Origin: Strongylocentrotus purpuratus
Taxonomy: Eukaryota > Echinodermata > Echinoidea > Camarodonta > Strongylocentrotidae
Direction: 5' to 3'
DNA length: 64,000 nt
NCBI RefSeq assembly: GCF_000002235.5
Contig: NW_022145551.1
Coordinates: 1,655,001-1,719,000 of the forward strand
The translations under genes were made by a program, and so were the position numbers. Every line of letters starts with the position of its first letter. Within the stretch, counting starts at the first letter, position 1. Of this stretch, positions 44,841 to 55,827 are shown one piece after another. Below the pieces are notes generated by a model. It searched no databases. It was not told the origin of the DNA and saw only the letters and a program-made list of their open reading frames with translations.

Positions 44841-45054
44841 ACAGTGTATGAAAAGGTCGGAGGCTATCTTATTGATTGTTTGTATCGTCACTATGGTCAA
44901 TCAAGATGGAATGAAGCATTATCTTTAGACACCAGCATTGGAGTTTGTACATTGCATGGATACCATTTAGTTCAGTCGACAGGGTACACACATTCGGTAT
45001 CATTTGACTATCATGCCATTGAACTGAAGGTAAAATAGAATAATAAGAGAGAAA

Positions 45055-45097
45055 TAAAGAGGGAGAGAGAGAGAGGAAGAGAGAGGGAGAGAAGGGA

Positions 45098-45138
<41 letters not shown>

Positions 45139-45190
45139 AAGAGAGAGAGAGAAGGGAAGAGAGAGAGAGAGAGAGAGATAGAGATAGTCC
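45055..45190. repeat. (GA)n microsatellite
   Basis: About 130 bp of GA repeats with GGGAA interruptions, 500 bp upstream of the coding start of the SEA-domain gene. Confidence 0.95.
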
Positions 45191-45263
45191 TCTTATGTTA
45201 ATACTGAGAGAGCTTTCTCGTGTGGAGAGTGACAGTAAATGACAAATAAGTGCAATAATGTTT

Positions 45264-45660
45264 TGAAGTTACTAATCACTTTTCTGTCTTCTATGCGCTT
45301 TTTTTTAATTTCTTTTTTACAGAAATTAAGAATTCCGTTTTCGTACAAGAATTTTATGAAGTTATGAATCACTTTTATGTCCTGTACGCTATTTATTCTA
45401 ATACAAACATTAATAAGTTCATTTTTGTATACGAAGTTAATAATTACTTTTCTGTCCTCTACGCCCTTTTTCTACAGAAACTAAGGATTTTATTTTCGTA
45501 CAAGAATCACTTTTATGTCCTCTTCACTATTTATTTTAATGCATAAACTAAGGAGTTCATTTCCGTACAAGAATTGTATAAAGTTACTAATCACTTTTCT
45601 GTCCTCCGTGCCATTTTTTGTTTTATACAGATACTAAGGAGTTAATTTTCGTCAGAGAAC
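45264..45660 (+). repeat. Five tandem ~70-93-bp units, several carrying a 3' splice-site-like core
   Basis: Units marked by gaagttactaatcacttttct and tgtcctctacgcc begin near 45265, 45358, 45433, 45502 and 45580. Polypyrimidine-acag junctions occur at 45322, 45477 and 45630, each followed by a variant of aaactaagga. The last one is the likely acceptor of the exon that carries the start codon at 45693. The array therefore offers duplicate acceptors in front of the SEA-domain gene. Confidence 0.7.
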
Positions 45661-45692
45661 ATCACAGCGTTAGATCCAAGAGCTTGTCTACC

Positions 45693-48600
45693 ATGAAGGC
45701 GTTTCTAACCGTCCTTGCGACCACTTTGCTGGTTGCCATAGTATCGGGTCAGAATACTACGCTACCTGCAACGGAAGATGAGCCATTCGTCAACCCAGGA
45801 GAGATCGTTCCTGGGCTCACAATCCCATATCTGATCAACGCTGCTGGCGGCATCTGGCAGCAGGATCGTGTCATTGATTCCATGGCCTATGCTTGCAGAG
45901 AGGTCCTACCTTATATAGGTTCGGTAATACCAGAGGTAGACCAGAGAAGTCTGTATTGGGGTCCGGTCTGTGATGACGTCATCGAAGCTTCTGATGATCT
46001 AGATGCCTTTGACGCAACGGGGTGGTGTGATGATGACATAATCCCTATGATAATGATCACCAACTTGACGTCCCAGGGCAGTGATGGAAGATATCGCAGA
46101 CAAGCAGGACCAACCACGGAATACCCTGAATCCATGAATAATCCCCTGGATATCATTGAAATCCTGACCAACATCACCAGAGACCTCTATGGAATCGACA
46201 TCAACATGATCATCAATGACCCATCTACAATCAACACCATCTGCACCAACGTCAAGGAGAATTTCTTGAGGCCATCTCTTCAAGATTTGACCTCTCAGTT
46301 CGCGGCTGAGTTGCTGAGTGCGTTGCTTCCCCGGGCAGCTCCACTGTGCCAAGACTGGGATGGTTTCCTCCAGGACTTCGGGATAAACTCTACCTCTCCA
46401 GAGTATCCTTTGATCCAGGATTTTGCTCGTATAGGATCTCAAGCTGTGGGGTACGACAACAGGGAGGAACTCTGTCAAGCTATCACTCAAACACTCTCCG
46501 TCCAAGGTAAGAGTTTCATTTAATGATAAATTTGGGTACTAGTCATGATATTATATTGCTTTAGAAGGAAGAGTTGATTTACTGACACGTTTTTTGGAAT
46601 AATGAAAATGAAAGAAAAATGGCATAGAATTTCTACCCCCGCATCTCATGGGTACTCTTTACACCCAACCTGTGGCATTAGAATTTGGGGCCTAACTTTT
46701 TAACTCGTGTCATAATAGTGAATGTATATGAGAAGATAAACATCAGTCCATTTCAGGAGGGATTTCTACTTGATAAACTGCCAAACTGCTATCCAAATAA
46801 CGATGAGGATTAGAAAGTATTTTATATGGTCAATATCAGAAATCCAACCTTCGCTTTATTAGTTTGATCACAATTATGCAATATACAAGAGAAGCTAGTA
46901 TAACGTGTGTTTGTGCTGTTAAGATTACTCCAAAAATTATTGATCTTATTTCCTGATGAGTTTTAAATGTCCTTTGCAACGATTAAAATCTTCTAAGGTC
47001 ATATTTAACCACACCCAAATTATTGTTTAGTTTGTTTGTATATTTATTTTTGTTTTATTTATTTCGTCACAATACAGGTGACAATGGTGAAGCGAGACGG
47101 TCATTCTCAACGGATTTAATTCTCAGCCTTTTAGAAATCCCGACAAACTCCGCCAGGTGTTCAATGCTGGCCAATGGAATAGTCTATGACGTCATCGAAC
47201 CAGTCATCAACATCGGCGACGAATTAATGATTACCGATGAACAGCTTTACCAGTACACGGGATTCCAAAGACCGAACCCCCTTGATTCGCTCTGCATCTT
47301 CGTAGAGAATGCTTTCACAAGTGAGCTTACCATCATGATTATCTATTTATTCACTTATTTATCAGGAGAGTGCATTTATCGTATCATTCAAAGAAAAAGA
47401 AAGGGCTACACATGCAGAGTTAAAGGGTCACTCTAACCAAAATGTGCTAAAAAATGGAGAGAAAAAGACTTGTAGAATAAATTTTGACGGAGATTCCGAA
47501 TATGACATTGATTTTCCTTAGAAATCATCAATAATTCTGGAATCCATTAAAAAAAATGACGACTCAAAACGCGCAGAAAAACAACCCAGTTTCAGTAATG
47601 ACGCATTTGACGTCACTACAGGCGTCTTTCCGGTGAAAATGTCTTTAAAAAGCTAACTATGATGTTAATTGAAAACAAGACATTTATCCGAAACATAATA
47701 TGCACTTGATAATCCCAGTACGTTTCTGGCAATTTCGTCATTCCTAATTATGAAATTATGACATTATCAAATCGGACATGCCCGCAATGATGTCAAATGT
47801 GTCATCAAACCACGTGACCGTATTACCTTTTTCAGTGGGGCGTAGCCCAGCAAGCATGAAAACTGTGAAAATGGATGGCTGTCATCATTTTTTAGCCCTC
47901 TCTATGTCTGTCTTAAGGACCTCTAGTGGGTCTACGTAGCATGCACAGTGCAGGTTTGCGAATCCAGCTGCAAGGCCACCCAGCGAGAATTGCCTGGAGG
48001 AGCCAGAGCAGTGAGCATAAACAGTACACCGTGGAACTGCGATAACGATGAGTGTTTACGATGAGCGTTTCAAATCGCTCATTCTGCCTTCAAGATTGAG
48101 CTTAAACGCACCCTAAATCGTAGATCTGCCTCTTCCTAAATTAATAGACCGGTTTACTAACATATTCAAATCGAATGAATACTTTTTAAACAAATGTTGT
48201 TCTTGACAACTTGACAGCTTGCCCGAGGCTTGCCATACAAAGCAGCATCTAACGTATCCTGACTGGATTCCAAGTATTGTAGTTCATTCATAGATAAAAG
48301 GTTAATAAACAATTCGTCACTATTATATGTCCCCTAGGAAAGAAACATCCATAAATTTGAATATGTTAGTAAACCGATATATTGAGTTAGATTTATTTTC
48401 ATGTGATAATTATTATTGTAATCTTTGCCAATGATCTATAGCCTGTGAATGTGGTACATTTTAAGTTAAGTATTATCACGATTACAAATATTTTCGAAAA
48501 ACAAATGTAGGCTCAAATTGAAATGCGCCAATTATAGTGACTAATTACGCAAACCAAACATGTTTCTAACGGCTCGTCCAGACAAGGCGCGGCAAAACTT

Positions 48601-51600
48601 TGGCTTAAAAAAAAGATTATGTTTACATAAGGTGCAATACGTTTCACATGTCTATATGTTATGACACAGAGCTCAGTTGCCCTTCATATACACGTAACCC
48701 CCCCCCCCCCCCAAAAAAAAAAACACACAAAAAAAAAAAACAAAAAACAACAACAACAACAACAACAAAACAAAAAAAAAAAAAACAACAACAACGTTAA
48801 CAACAACAAAGCCCCATATCCGAATAAAAAGCCCTAAGGGATAAACAATAGGGTCTAGAACTTGCCATTGAGCTGATTTCTTGAAAATCCGAGCGATCGT
48901 TTTTGTTAATATTTATTGTTTCTCCTCCTTTCAAACCCCAGCTGTGGTGGATCTACCAGACCCAGTTCCATTCCGGTTCATCCCAGACACTAATCTGACT
49001 GTCGAGTTCTTTATCAACGCCGCAGGGGGAGTATGGATCCAGGAACGTACCATTGATTCTCTAGCCTTTGGATGCACTGAGTTCCTGCCAGATCTTGAGT
49101 CCATGATACCCGATTTCCGCACGTTCTCTGCTTTTTATGAGCCAGTCTGCAGAGAGGTACTTGTAGCAGCCAACGACCTGGCAGTCTTCGACGCAGAGAG
49201 TTCCTGTACTGATTTAACAGCTGTTTTTACTGATTTGATATCCACGGACGACGGCAACAGGAAGCGGAGGCAAGCAGATATGGCGGAGGAAGATATGTTT
49301 GATTTCATCGGAATCCTAAGTAATACTACCAAAGACCTCTACGGCTTGAACATCTCCGACCAATCCACCGTATGTCCCAATATCAAGCAGTTTCTAGAAC
49401 CATCGTTACCCGAAGTGGCCACCAGATTTCTCACTGAGCTGACCAGCGCAGTGCTTCCTCAAGCAGCCCCCTACTTTTGTGAAGATTGGGAACAGTTCCT
49501 TTCAAGTGTCGGGATCTCCAAGACATCGCCCCACTATCCAATCATCTACGATTTGGCAGATATAGGATCTCAAATGCTTGGACATGACAGCAGGGATGCT
49601 ATCTGCGAGGCCATTCAACAGGCTCTATCATATGGACGTAAGGCATTTAGGATCAATACGGACTTTACACTATCACCCCAATAGCATATTGATGATATTG
49701 GACCAGCCCCTTCCGACAGGGATCTTACACTCATTATAGGGGTGGTTTTGTCTGTCCCGAAGCTTATCAAATATAAAGCCGTAACTTTTGCCTTTGGATT
49801 TACAAAAATTATGCTTCACATAGGACTAACAATATGTCTTTCATATTATTATATAACATAATTCTTAAAATAATTCTGAAATACTGCATTTAAGTTTTTA
49901 CATATTCATCTTGTAGAGTCAAAGACATATTGTTGCATTTGCGTGGCATGGAATTTCGTTTGGTATCTCTCTATATTAGTTGTCCGATTGTTCCATTCTT
50001 TAACATATTTTGTATTCTATTTCGTGTGTACACATAGGGGCAGACCGGAAGGCCTTAGGGAGGGATGCTCTTGAGAGTTTTCTCGATATCTTCACCGACG
50101 TAGAGAGATGTATGATGATTGGGAATGACGCAATTGATGACATCATCGAACCTTTCTTCGGGATCGATGTTCCTGGGTTTGAAGTCACGAGCTACCTGAT
50201 CTCTCGATACACCGGTTACAATGGAGTTAAAGATATCTGCAATGCACTGGAGACGGCATTTACCGGTGAGTTTAAACGATTTCGTACCTAGGGTGGCCAC
50301 ACCTGCCCAAGAATGGGAGATCCCTTGACTAGCAAAGGTCTCATGGTGTATTAGTAGGCCTATAGTGGTTGAATCTCAATCAAAAGGTCGAGGGTTCGAA
50401 TCCTAGCCTAGGATTAATACGACTAACGTTCTCTGGCAAGCCATTAATCCAATTGTCTGCCACTCTCAACCGGGCATTAAATAGGTACCCGGTATGATGC
50501 GAAAGTCATTGTGGTTTACTCAACATCTTTGGGGCGTCTATTTAATAGGGACTTCTAGATGTGCGTGGACTGCTACGTGTAACATCCTTTTAAGGTACTG
50601 TCAGTCACATGTGACGTCCTTTAAAAGAACGTCACACGCAGCAGTCCACTTTGTCAACGTGCAAATCTAAGAATCCATAATGAGGCATGGCCAAGGGGTG
50701 CACTCGGGTGAGAATGTGCATATTACATGGTGTGCAGGTAAGCCTGCCAGTGCATAAGAACTCAGCATAAAAGTGGATTTCCTTATGATTGTATTATTTT
50801 GTCTTCACCGTTATTGTATACAGTGTTATCTGGGAGTACTCTGACACTGACCATAACCGGTGAAACCCTTAATGGCGAAGAACTGATGTACACAACTGAC
50901 CTGACCAACATGGCCTCCCCTGCTTTCAAGAAACTTGAAACAATCTACTGCGGAGTGGTACGTAAACATTGTTACATGTCATTTTTCCGAAGTCCATTAT
51001 TCTGAAGGTTCGTTTTTTCCGAAGGTTCGTACATATTGAGAGAGGATTCACGATTCCGAAAAAAATTAAAGGGTTCAATACAAAAGGTTCATACTTCTGA
51101 AAATGAGTTCCTGATATACTATCGAAATTTCACGAGATTTGTATCTGAAAAGATGGCCGAAAAAACCCGAAGTTTTTATATTGCTATGCACTTCCTAATT
51201 CCGCAATAATGTACCTTCATTCGGAGATTGCAGAATCTTTTCTTATTTGTAATAGATGAAAAGCTCAGTCTATTAAAGTAAAGTTTCTATGCCTCCCTCT
51301 AATTTTCTATCACCCTTTTCTCTCTCAATATGTTTCGTATCACACATAAAGTGAACGAGGTCCATAAAACCCATTTAAACAAGAGACTGTGTCGATATCG
51401 TTTTCTTGACAGGCCACGAATCATCTCGAGCGGGAGCTAGGATCAGATCTTCGTAGACTGGACTGTGTAGCCAATTCGTTCAATCCTGGCAGCATTGTCG
51501 CTGAATTAGAGATTCAAGTCTTTGCTACCACCCAAGATGTGGCTGATTCTCTCGCTGAAGACGTGGCTGAGCTGTCTACCGGTGAAGGTCTCGTTCTCTC

Positions 51601-52909
51601 CTCCGATGGGGACTCCCTGTCCGTATCATCGTTCTCGGCTACTCCTAATTCCGGTAGGCTAGTCCATCTTTAAAATAGTTATAGTCATATCGATGTGTGG
51701 TGCAGTGGTCAAATGGTCTAGTGGTTACGCCCCGGACTGTATATAATGATAACAATACTAATATTTCGCGTATATAGCGCTTAATACAATGTCTCTAAGC
51801 ACTTTAAAGATATACTATAACCCCGGTCATTGGATTCAGTGCTTACCCACACACACTGTGTGCGCAATCTCCACTCCCTGGGGAGCATTCTAGCCAGGTG
51901 TTACTCGACGCTCAAAAACTATTCGACCAATATCACATGGTTCATGGTTCGCGGTACAAGTCCCGGCTGGAAATATTTTTCCTTTTGCGAGACATTAATC
52001 TACATATGCCACTCTCCATCCAGGTGTTAAATTGGTACCCGGTTGGAAGCGAGCGTTAGTGTTGTTGGATTGGCATGTGTGCGCTTGTAAAGTGGCGCAT
52101 GGCCGAACTACTCCTCAGGGAGTGCAGCGTGTGCACCGTCATGTGCGGATCTGGAATTGAATCCAATGACAGGGGAAATAATGATAATAACAATTTAAAT
52201 GGCTCAGAAACGTAGTAAATAGCGCTTTACAATATGACTATTATTCACTATGAATATGACGGACAAAGAAAGAGGTCAAAATATACAGTTCCTAAGGTAC
52301 ACAAAGGAACATCCCTTCACTGCTTTTATGTAAAAATGAGTAAAATAGGTGAATATGCATGTGACACCTGTTCAACACATTTTTACATAATAGAAGTGAA
52401 GGGCTGTTCCTTTGTCTACCTGAGGAACTGTATATTTTGTCCTCTTTCTTTGTCCGTCATCTTCATAGTGATTATTCCTTCGATCAAGGAGTTAATTTAT
52501 TATATAAATTTATTATGGGGTACGAATTACACTGATATAAAAAAGTTCACCAAACTTCGGTCGAACATGATAAACTGACCTTTTTTCAAGAATTTAGATC
52601 GATAAATGATATTCAATACAAGCAATTAAGAGTTTTATTTTGGTATATTGGTTAATACATGAACACAACATCGAAGGGCCTCCACCGGTCACCGGACTCT
52701 AAACTCTAATTTTAAACGCAAAATGTAATACTCAAATTATTATTAAAGTTTTATTCAAGACAGGTCTTGAGAGTATTCTTTTAATTATGTTTCACTTTCT
52801 TCATCTCTCTTGAATTCCAGCTACTACCAATGGTGGGCGGGGCTTGTTAACTGGAGCTATTATAGGCATTGCAGTGGGCGTGGTCATAGTAGATGTCGTG
52901 GTTCTATAA
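45693..52909 (+). CDS. Type I membrane protein: two eight-cysteine modules, SEA domain, TM (seven exons)
   Basis: Exons are 45693-46506, 47078-47320, 48942-49637, 50038-50265, 50824-50957, 51413-51653 and 52821-52909; all junctions are GT-AG and phases agree (1,1,1,1,0,1). The 814-residue product has a signal peptide (MKAFLTVLATTLLVAIVSG). Two modules (about 45-352 and 360-660) share INAAGG(I/V)W, IDS.A..C, PVC, DLYG, a C-DW block and eight cysteines. I recognise no family for them. Each has a furin-like site (RYRR, RKRR) and several N-glycosylation sites. Residues 661-785 form a SEA domain with FNPGSIVAELEI, the place of G-S autoproteolysis in mucin SEA domains. A membrane segment (793-814) ends at TAA. 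Symmetric phase-1 introns fit exon-pair duplication. A 5' noncoding exon is likely upstream of 45630. Confidence 0.8.
46507..48941 (+). other. Introns 1 and 2 of the SEA-domain gene
   Basis: Intron 1 (46507-47077) shows nothing notable. Intron 2 (47321-48941) holds a MITE at 48150-48376 and a poly-C/poly-A low-complexity tract at 48699-48800. No additional exon was found in either; alternative exons cannot be excluded. Confidence 0.6.
48150..48376. mobile_element. 227-bp MITE with 22-bp perfect terminal repeats
   Basis: The left end is cggtttactaacatattcaa (then at) and the right end is its exact complement (at, then ttgaatatgttagtaaaccg). No target duplication was resolved. It lies in intron 2 of the SEA-domain gene; the perfect ends suggest a young insertion. 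Confidence 0.8.
50375..50545 (+). mobile_element. SINE-2-like copy in intron 4
   Basis: A B box (gggttcgaatcc, near 50393) is followed by the SINE-2 body (ggcaagccattaatcc, aataggtacccggtatgatg). The A-box region is weak. Confidence 0.7.
50566..50648. repeat. Imperfect 30-bp inverted repeat
   Basis: tggactgctacgtgtaacat pairs with acgtcacacgcagcagtcca. It lies just downstream of the SINE in intron 4. An inner palindrome, tgtgacgt...acgtcaca, is also present. Confidence 0.75.
51695..52195 (+). mobile_element. Composite SINE, one repeat inside another
   Basis: A tRNA-like head (aaatggtctagtggttacgc, near 51714) is cut off. It is followed by a repeat with tatatagcgcttaatacaat, a core containing cactccctggggagcattct, then SINE-2 body words (gacattaatctacatatgcc, ttggtacccggttgg). 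A matching end follows (ccaatgacaggggaaataat), which answers cggtcattggattcag near 51825. It is probably a nested insertion in intron 6. Confidence 0.55.
52240..52476. repeat. Long near-perfect hairpin, ~100-bp arms, in intron 6
   Basis: The left arm (52240-52342: gaatatgacggacaaagaaa, gttcctaaggtacacaaagg, aacatcccttcact) pairs with the right arm (52379-52476) with fewer than about ten mismatches. The loop is about 36 bases. A transcript of this intron would carry a ~100-bp duplex. It is probably a MITE, given the AT-rich ends. I see no other copy in the window. Confidence 0.9.
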
Positions 52910-52966
52910 CTCATTGGATACTTCGTCGTTCGCCGCCCAGGTCAAAAACGTTCGACGATTGCCTGA
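52910..52966 (+). other. Possible lost cytoplasmic tail after the TAA
   Basis: Immediately after the stop of the SEA-domain gene the same frame reads LIGYFVVRRPGQKRSTIA and then TGA. The first residues would extend the membrane segment, and RR-QKR looks like a stop-transfer anchor and short cytoplasmic tail. The TAA at 52907-52909 may therefore be a recent nonsense change, a read-through stop or a sequence error. Confidence 0.5.
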
Positions 52967-53247
52967 GAGTACTGCATTATTTGGTTGGTTTGTTTGAATG
53001 TGTGTTTGCTTGTCTGTTTCTAGTTTGTGCTGAACTCAATGTTTTTTGGCTTCAAGCACATCACGCCATGTTCAGACTGAAGCCCTTGTGTATCATCACC
53101 CCTTAATGCACTATTATGTTAATGCTACGTTGGTATGTAAAGGTAATATATTGTTTAATGTTTTGTTTGTTTGCTTCTACTTTGTGCTGAACTCAGTGTT
53201 CCTTGGCTTCAAGCACATGATGTAATGTTTAAATCAGACAATATTGT

Positions 53248-53643
53248 CCATACGGTTTGTAAATGCATTGTCAATCATTGTTTTTTTTATGTAAGATGAA
53301 ACAGTAGCAAATAAATAATTCAAAATCAGTTACAGATGTAGATGAAGAATAATTTTGAAATCATATCATGATTTTTAATCGAAAAATTTATTAAGAATGT
53401 AATTGCTAATAGCACTTGTAAATGCATTGATTTACATTGGTATGTAGAGGGTGTATATAGTTTAAAGTCCATACGTTTTGTAAATGCATTGGCAATCATT
53501 GTTGTTTATGTAAGATGAAACAGTAGCAAATAAATAATTTGAAATTAGTTACAGATGTAGATGAAGAATAATATTGAAAATCATATCATGATCTCGAATC
53601 AAAAAAATGTATTAAGAATGTTATTTCTAATAGCACTTGTAGG
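53248..53643 (+). repeat. 221-bp tandem duplication in the 3' region, with two poly-A signals
   Basis: Copies begin ccatacg at 53248 and 53469 and share gcaatcattg-type words, gatgaaacagtagcaaataa and cagatgtagatgaagaataa. Each contains AATAAA (53310-53315 and 53529-53534). These could be alternative polyadenylation signals for the SEA-domain gene. A smaller duplication (gtgctgaactca...ggcttcaagcacat, near 53026 and 53187) precedes it. Confidence 0.8.
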
Positions 53644-53769
53644 GGCACTGAGGTTTATAATCACATGATGTGCCATATAAATACACCATATTATTGTTAA
53701 GTTTGGATACCATCATACTTCATCTCTGTAATTAAGTTTTGGAAATGTAAGACATAAAGGCGTTAATTC

Positions 53770-54990
53770 AATTTAAAATACGATAACATTAGAATCATTA
53801 GATCCCTTCGAATGTTAAAAATTGATATAACTCTTATAATTAAGAGCAAAGTAGGAATTTTGAATTCCTTAAATTGTCCAGATATTTCAGCCATTTTATT
53901 GAGAAATACTCCCTTTTCAGACTTATATACAGTCCAATCCATTATGGTATGAAATTCATCCCCAACCCTTCCTAAGTTACATTCATTACAAGTACTTAAT
54001 GTGAAGGTATTTTTTCCAGTCGTCTATGTCTTCCAGTTTCTATCGCCTAGATGAACTAATTCTCAGTCTGCAGATATTTGTTCGTAATTGTACGGTTTTT
54101 AACGGTTAATACATATGATTCTGTTAGTATAATCTGCTTAAATAGTATATAATTATATTCTCAATTGATCGTGTTCTTGCCATGTACACACTCATTACAT
54201 AAATCAATTTAGAACTGGCATTGCCAAAATCTTCAATTTTGGTTTATATTTCTAATAATTGTGTTGCTTTTTTAATATAAGGGAACTTGTACCCGAATTA
54301 TTGGAATAATTTAAATAAAACTGTCTTTGATATATTTGCTAGATTAACCCTCGTGTCCTTGAATGTTCCATTATTATTAAAGACAAGACCTAAATATGTT
54401 GCCTGTTTAACAATTTCAATCTTTTAACCATTCACCTTGAAATTTTGATCTTTCAACATCTTTCCGTTCTTGTTACAAATAGTCATGTTCATTTTGTCAA
54501 TATTAACATTCGACAGCCATTTATTACAGTACACATCAAGTCTTTATATTATGTTTGCATTTCAATTCTTGACTTTGATATCAATACAATATCACCTGCA
54601 TGCATTAAACATTTCACTAAACTTTCCATTCAATTACACGGGATGAGTATCAATAGTTCCCAACTCATGTGGCAGGTCATTTAGGTATAGCTTAAACAGG
54701 GTGGGACTTAAAGTACAGCCTTGTTTTACGCGACAATTGGTTTCAAAATACTAGGTTATCCTTTCATTCAGCTTTACACTCAGTTTAAGGTTGTTATACA
54801 TGTCAGTAATAATTTCGTAAACTGGCCTCCAATTCCACAGGTCAACATTAGATAAAACAGTCCTTTCCTCCAAACACTATCGAAGGCTAAAATAGTACCG
54901 AAGCTGTGACATCATACAAATCTATTTTTTTGATTTCTCAATGTTTTCTTCATTTTCCAAAAGAGCATCACACATTTTGAATATGTTAAG
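53770..54990 (-). mobile_element. LINE relic, reverse transcriptase to C-terminus
   Basis: Reading the minus strand from about 54750: NCRVKQGCTLSPTLFKLYLN (reverse-transcriptase motif B), then DIVLISKSRIEMQ (after a changed YADD box), then EIVKQATYLGLVFNNNGTFK. At the end come CNECNLGRVGDEFHTIMDWT and VYKSEKGVFLNK. The CxxC knuckle with VGDEFH matches the relic at 20985-21775, so they belong to one LINE group, different from the CR1/L2-like ones (motif B is GVKQGC-like and not GVPQGS). Several stops and shifts show it is dead. Confidence 0.75.
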
Positions 54991-54999
54991 TATTTGCTG

Positions 55000-55530
55000 A
55001 GATATGACTATCTGAATAAAAATATTCCCTATAGAAACTCAGTGTTATATCGCTCTTATTTTTGATGACGTTACACTTCACCACTCTTTTTCAGCAGATC
55101 AACAAAGCAAAAAATAGACATGACTCTTTTCACCAGCCTTGTTTGTTCAATTGTGGTTTTAAGTGTTAATATATGGTCTGACGTTCTCAAAATTGCATCA
55201 TATCCAGGTGTTTCATTTACTTTAAGTTTGTTGATACATGTAAAAACCTAAGTAGACTAAATGGAAAAATACAATAAGCTAAAGGTCTTTGTCAGATTCT
55301 CTTCATTTAATAGTTGACTCTCAATAACTGGATGGTATGTTATGGTAAGTTTAACAACAAATCTAACCCTTAGGGTTCGACTTAAAATGTCAATTGGTAT
55401 TGAGAGACAACATAGAGTCTTTTAAAGAAGTGTATTAATCTTTCTCAGATCACCTGGTCGGTCAGATTTTACCATCTACCAATCTACCTTTCAAATGAAT
55501 TTCAAATACAGAGAACTCTCTTGAATACAT
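55000..55530. other. AT-rich DNA, no gene seen
   Basis: It may include more of the decayed LINE upstream of the recognisable motif B; nothing else is seen. Confidence 0.4.
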
Positions 55531-55533
55531 TGG

Positions 55534-55827
55534 ATGGTATTCTCGAAAGCGGAATAACTTTAGTCCATGGTTTAATCCACCTAATAAGTATGGAATGCCA
55601 AGTGTCCATATTAATATATTTTTGAATAATTTGATATGTCCCTAAATTACCATGATAACATAATTATATCATAGTTATATTGTTGTTTATTTATTGTGTT
55701 ATTAATTTTGTTTTAATTAGTGACAGATTAAATTATTCAAAAATATATTCATATGAACACTTGGCATTCCATACTTAGTCGGTGGATTAAGTCATGGACT
55801 AAAGTTAGTCTGCTTTTGAAGATACCA
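55534..55827. mobile_element. Inverted-repeat element with ~95-bp arms
   Basis: The left arm (55534-55630: aactttagtccatggtttaa, tccacctaataagtatggaa, tgccaagtgt) is answered by the right arm (55730-55827: aacacttggcattccatact, tagtcggtggattaagtcat). The centre is about 100 bp of AT-rich sequence. This is the layout of a MITE or foldback element; the target duplication is not resolved. Confidence 0.85.

Noticed and set aside
45999-46505. A 168-codon minus-strand frame
   Set aside because: It is the antisense shadow of exon 1 of the SEA-domain gene, which has better codon, motif and splice support.
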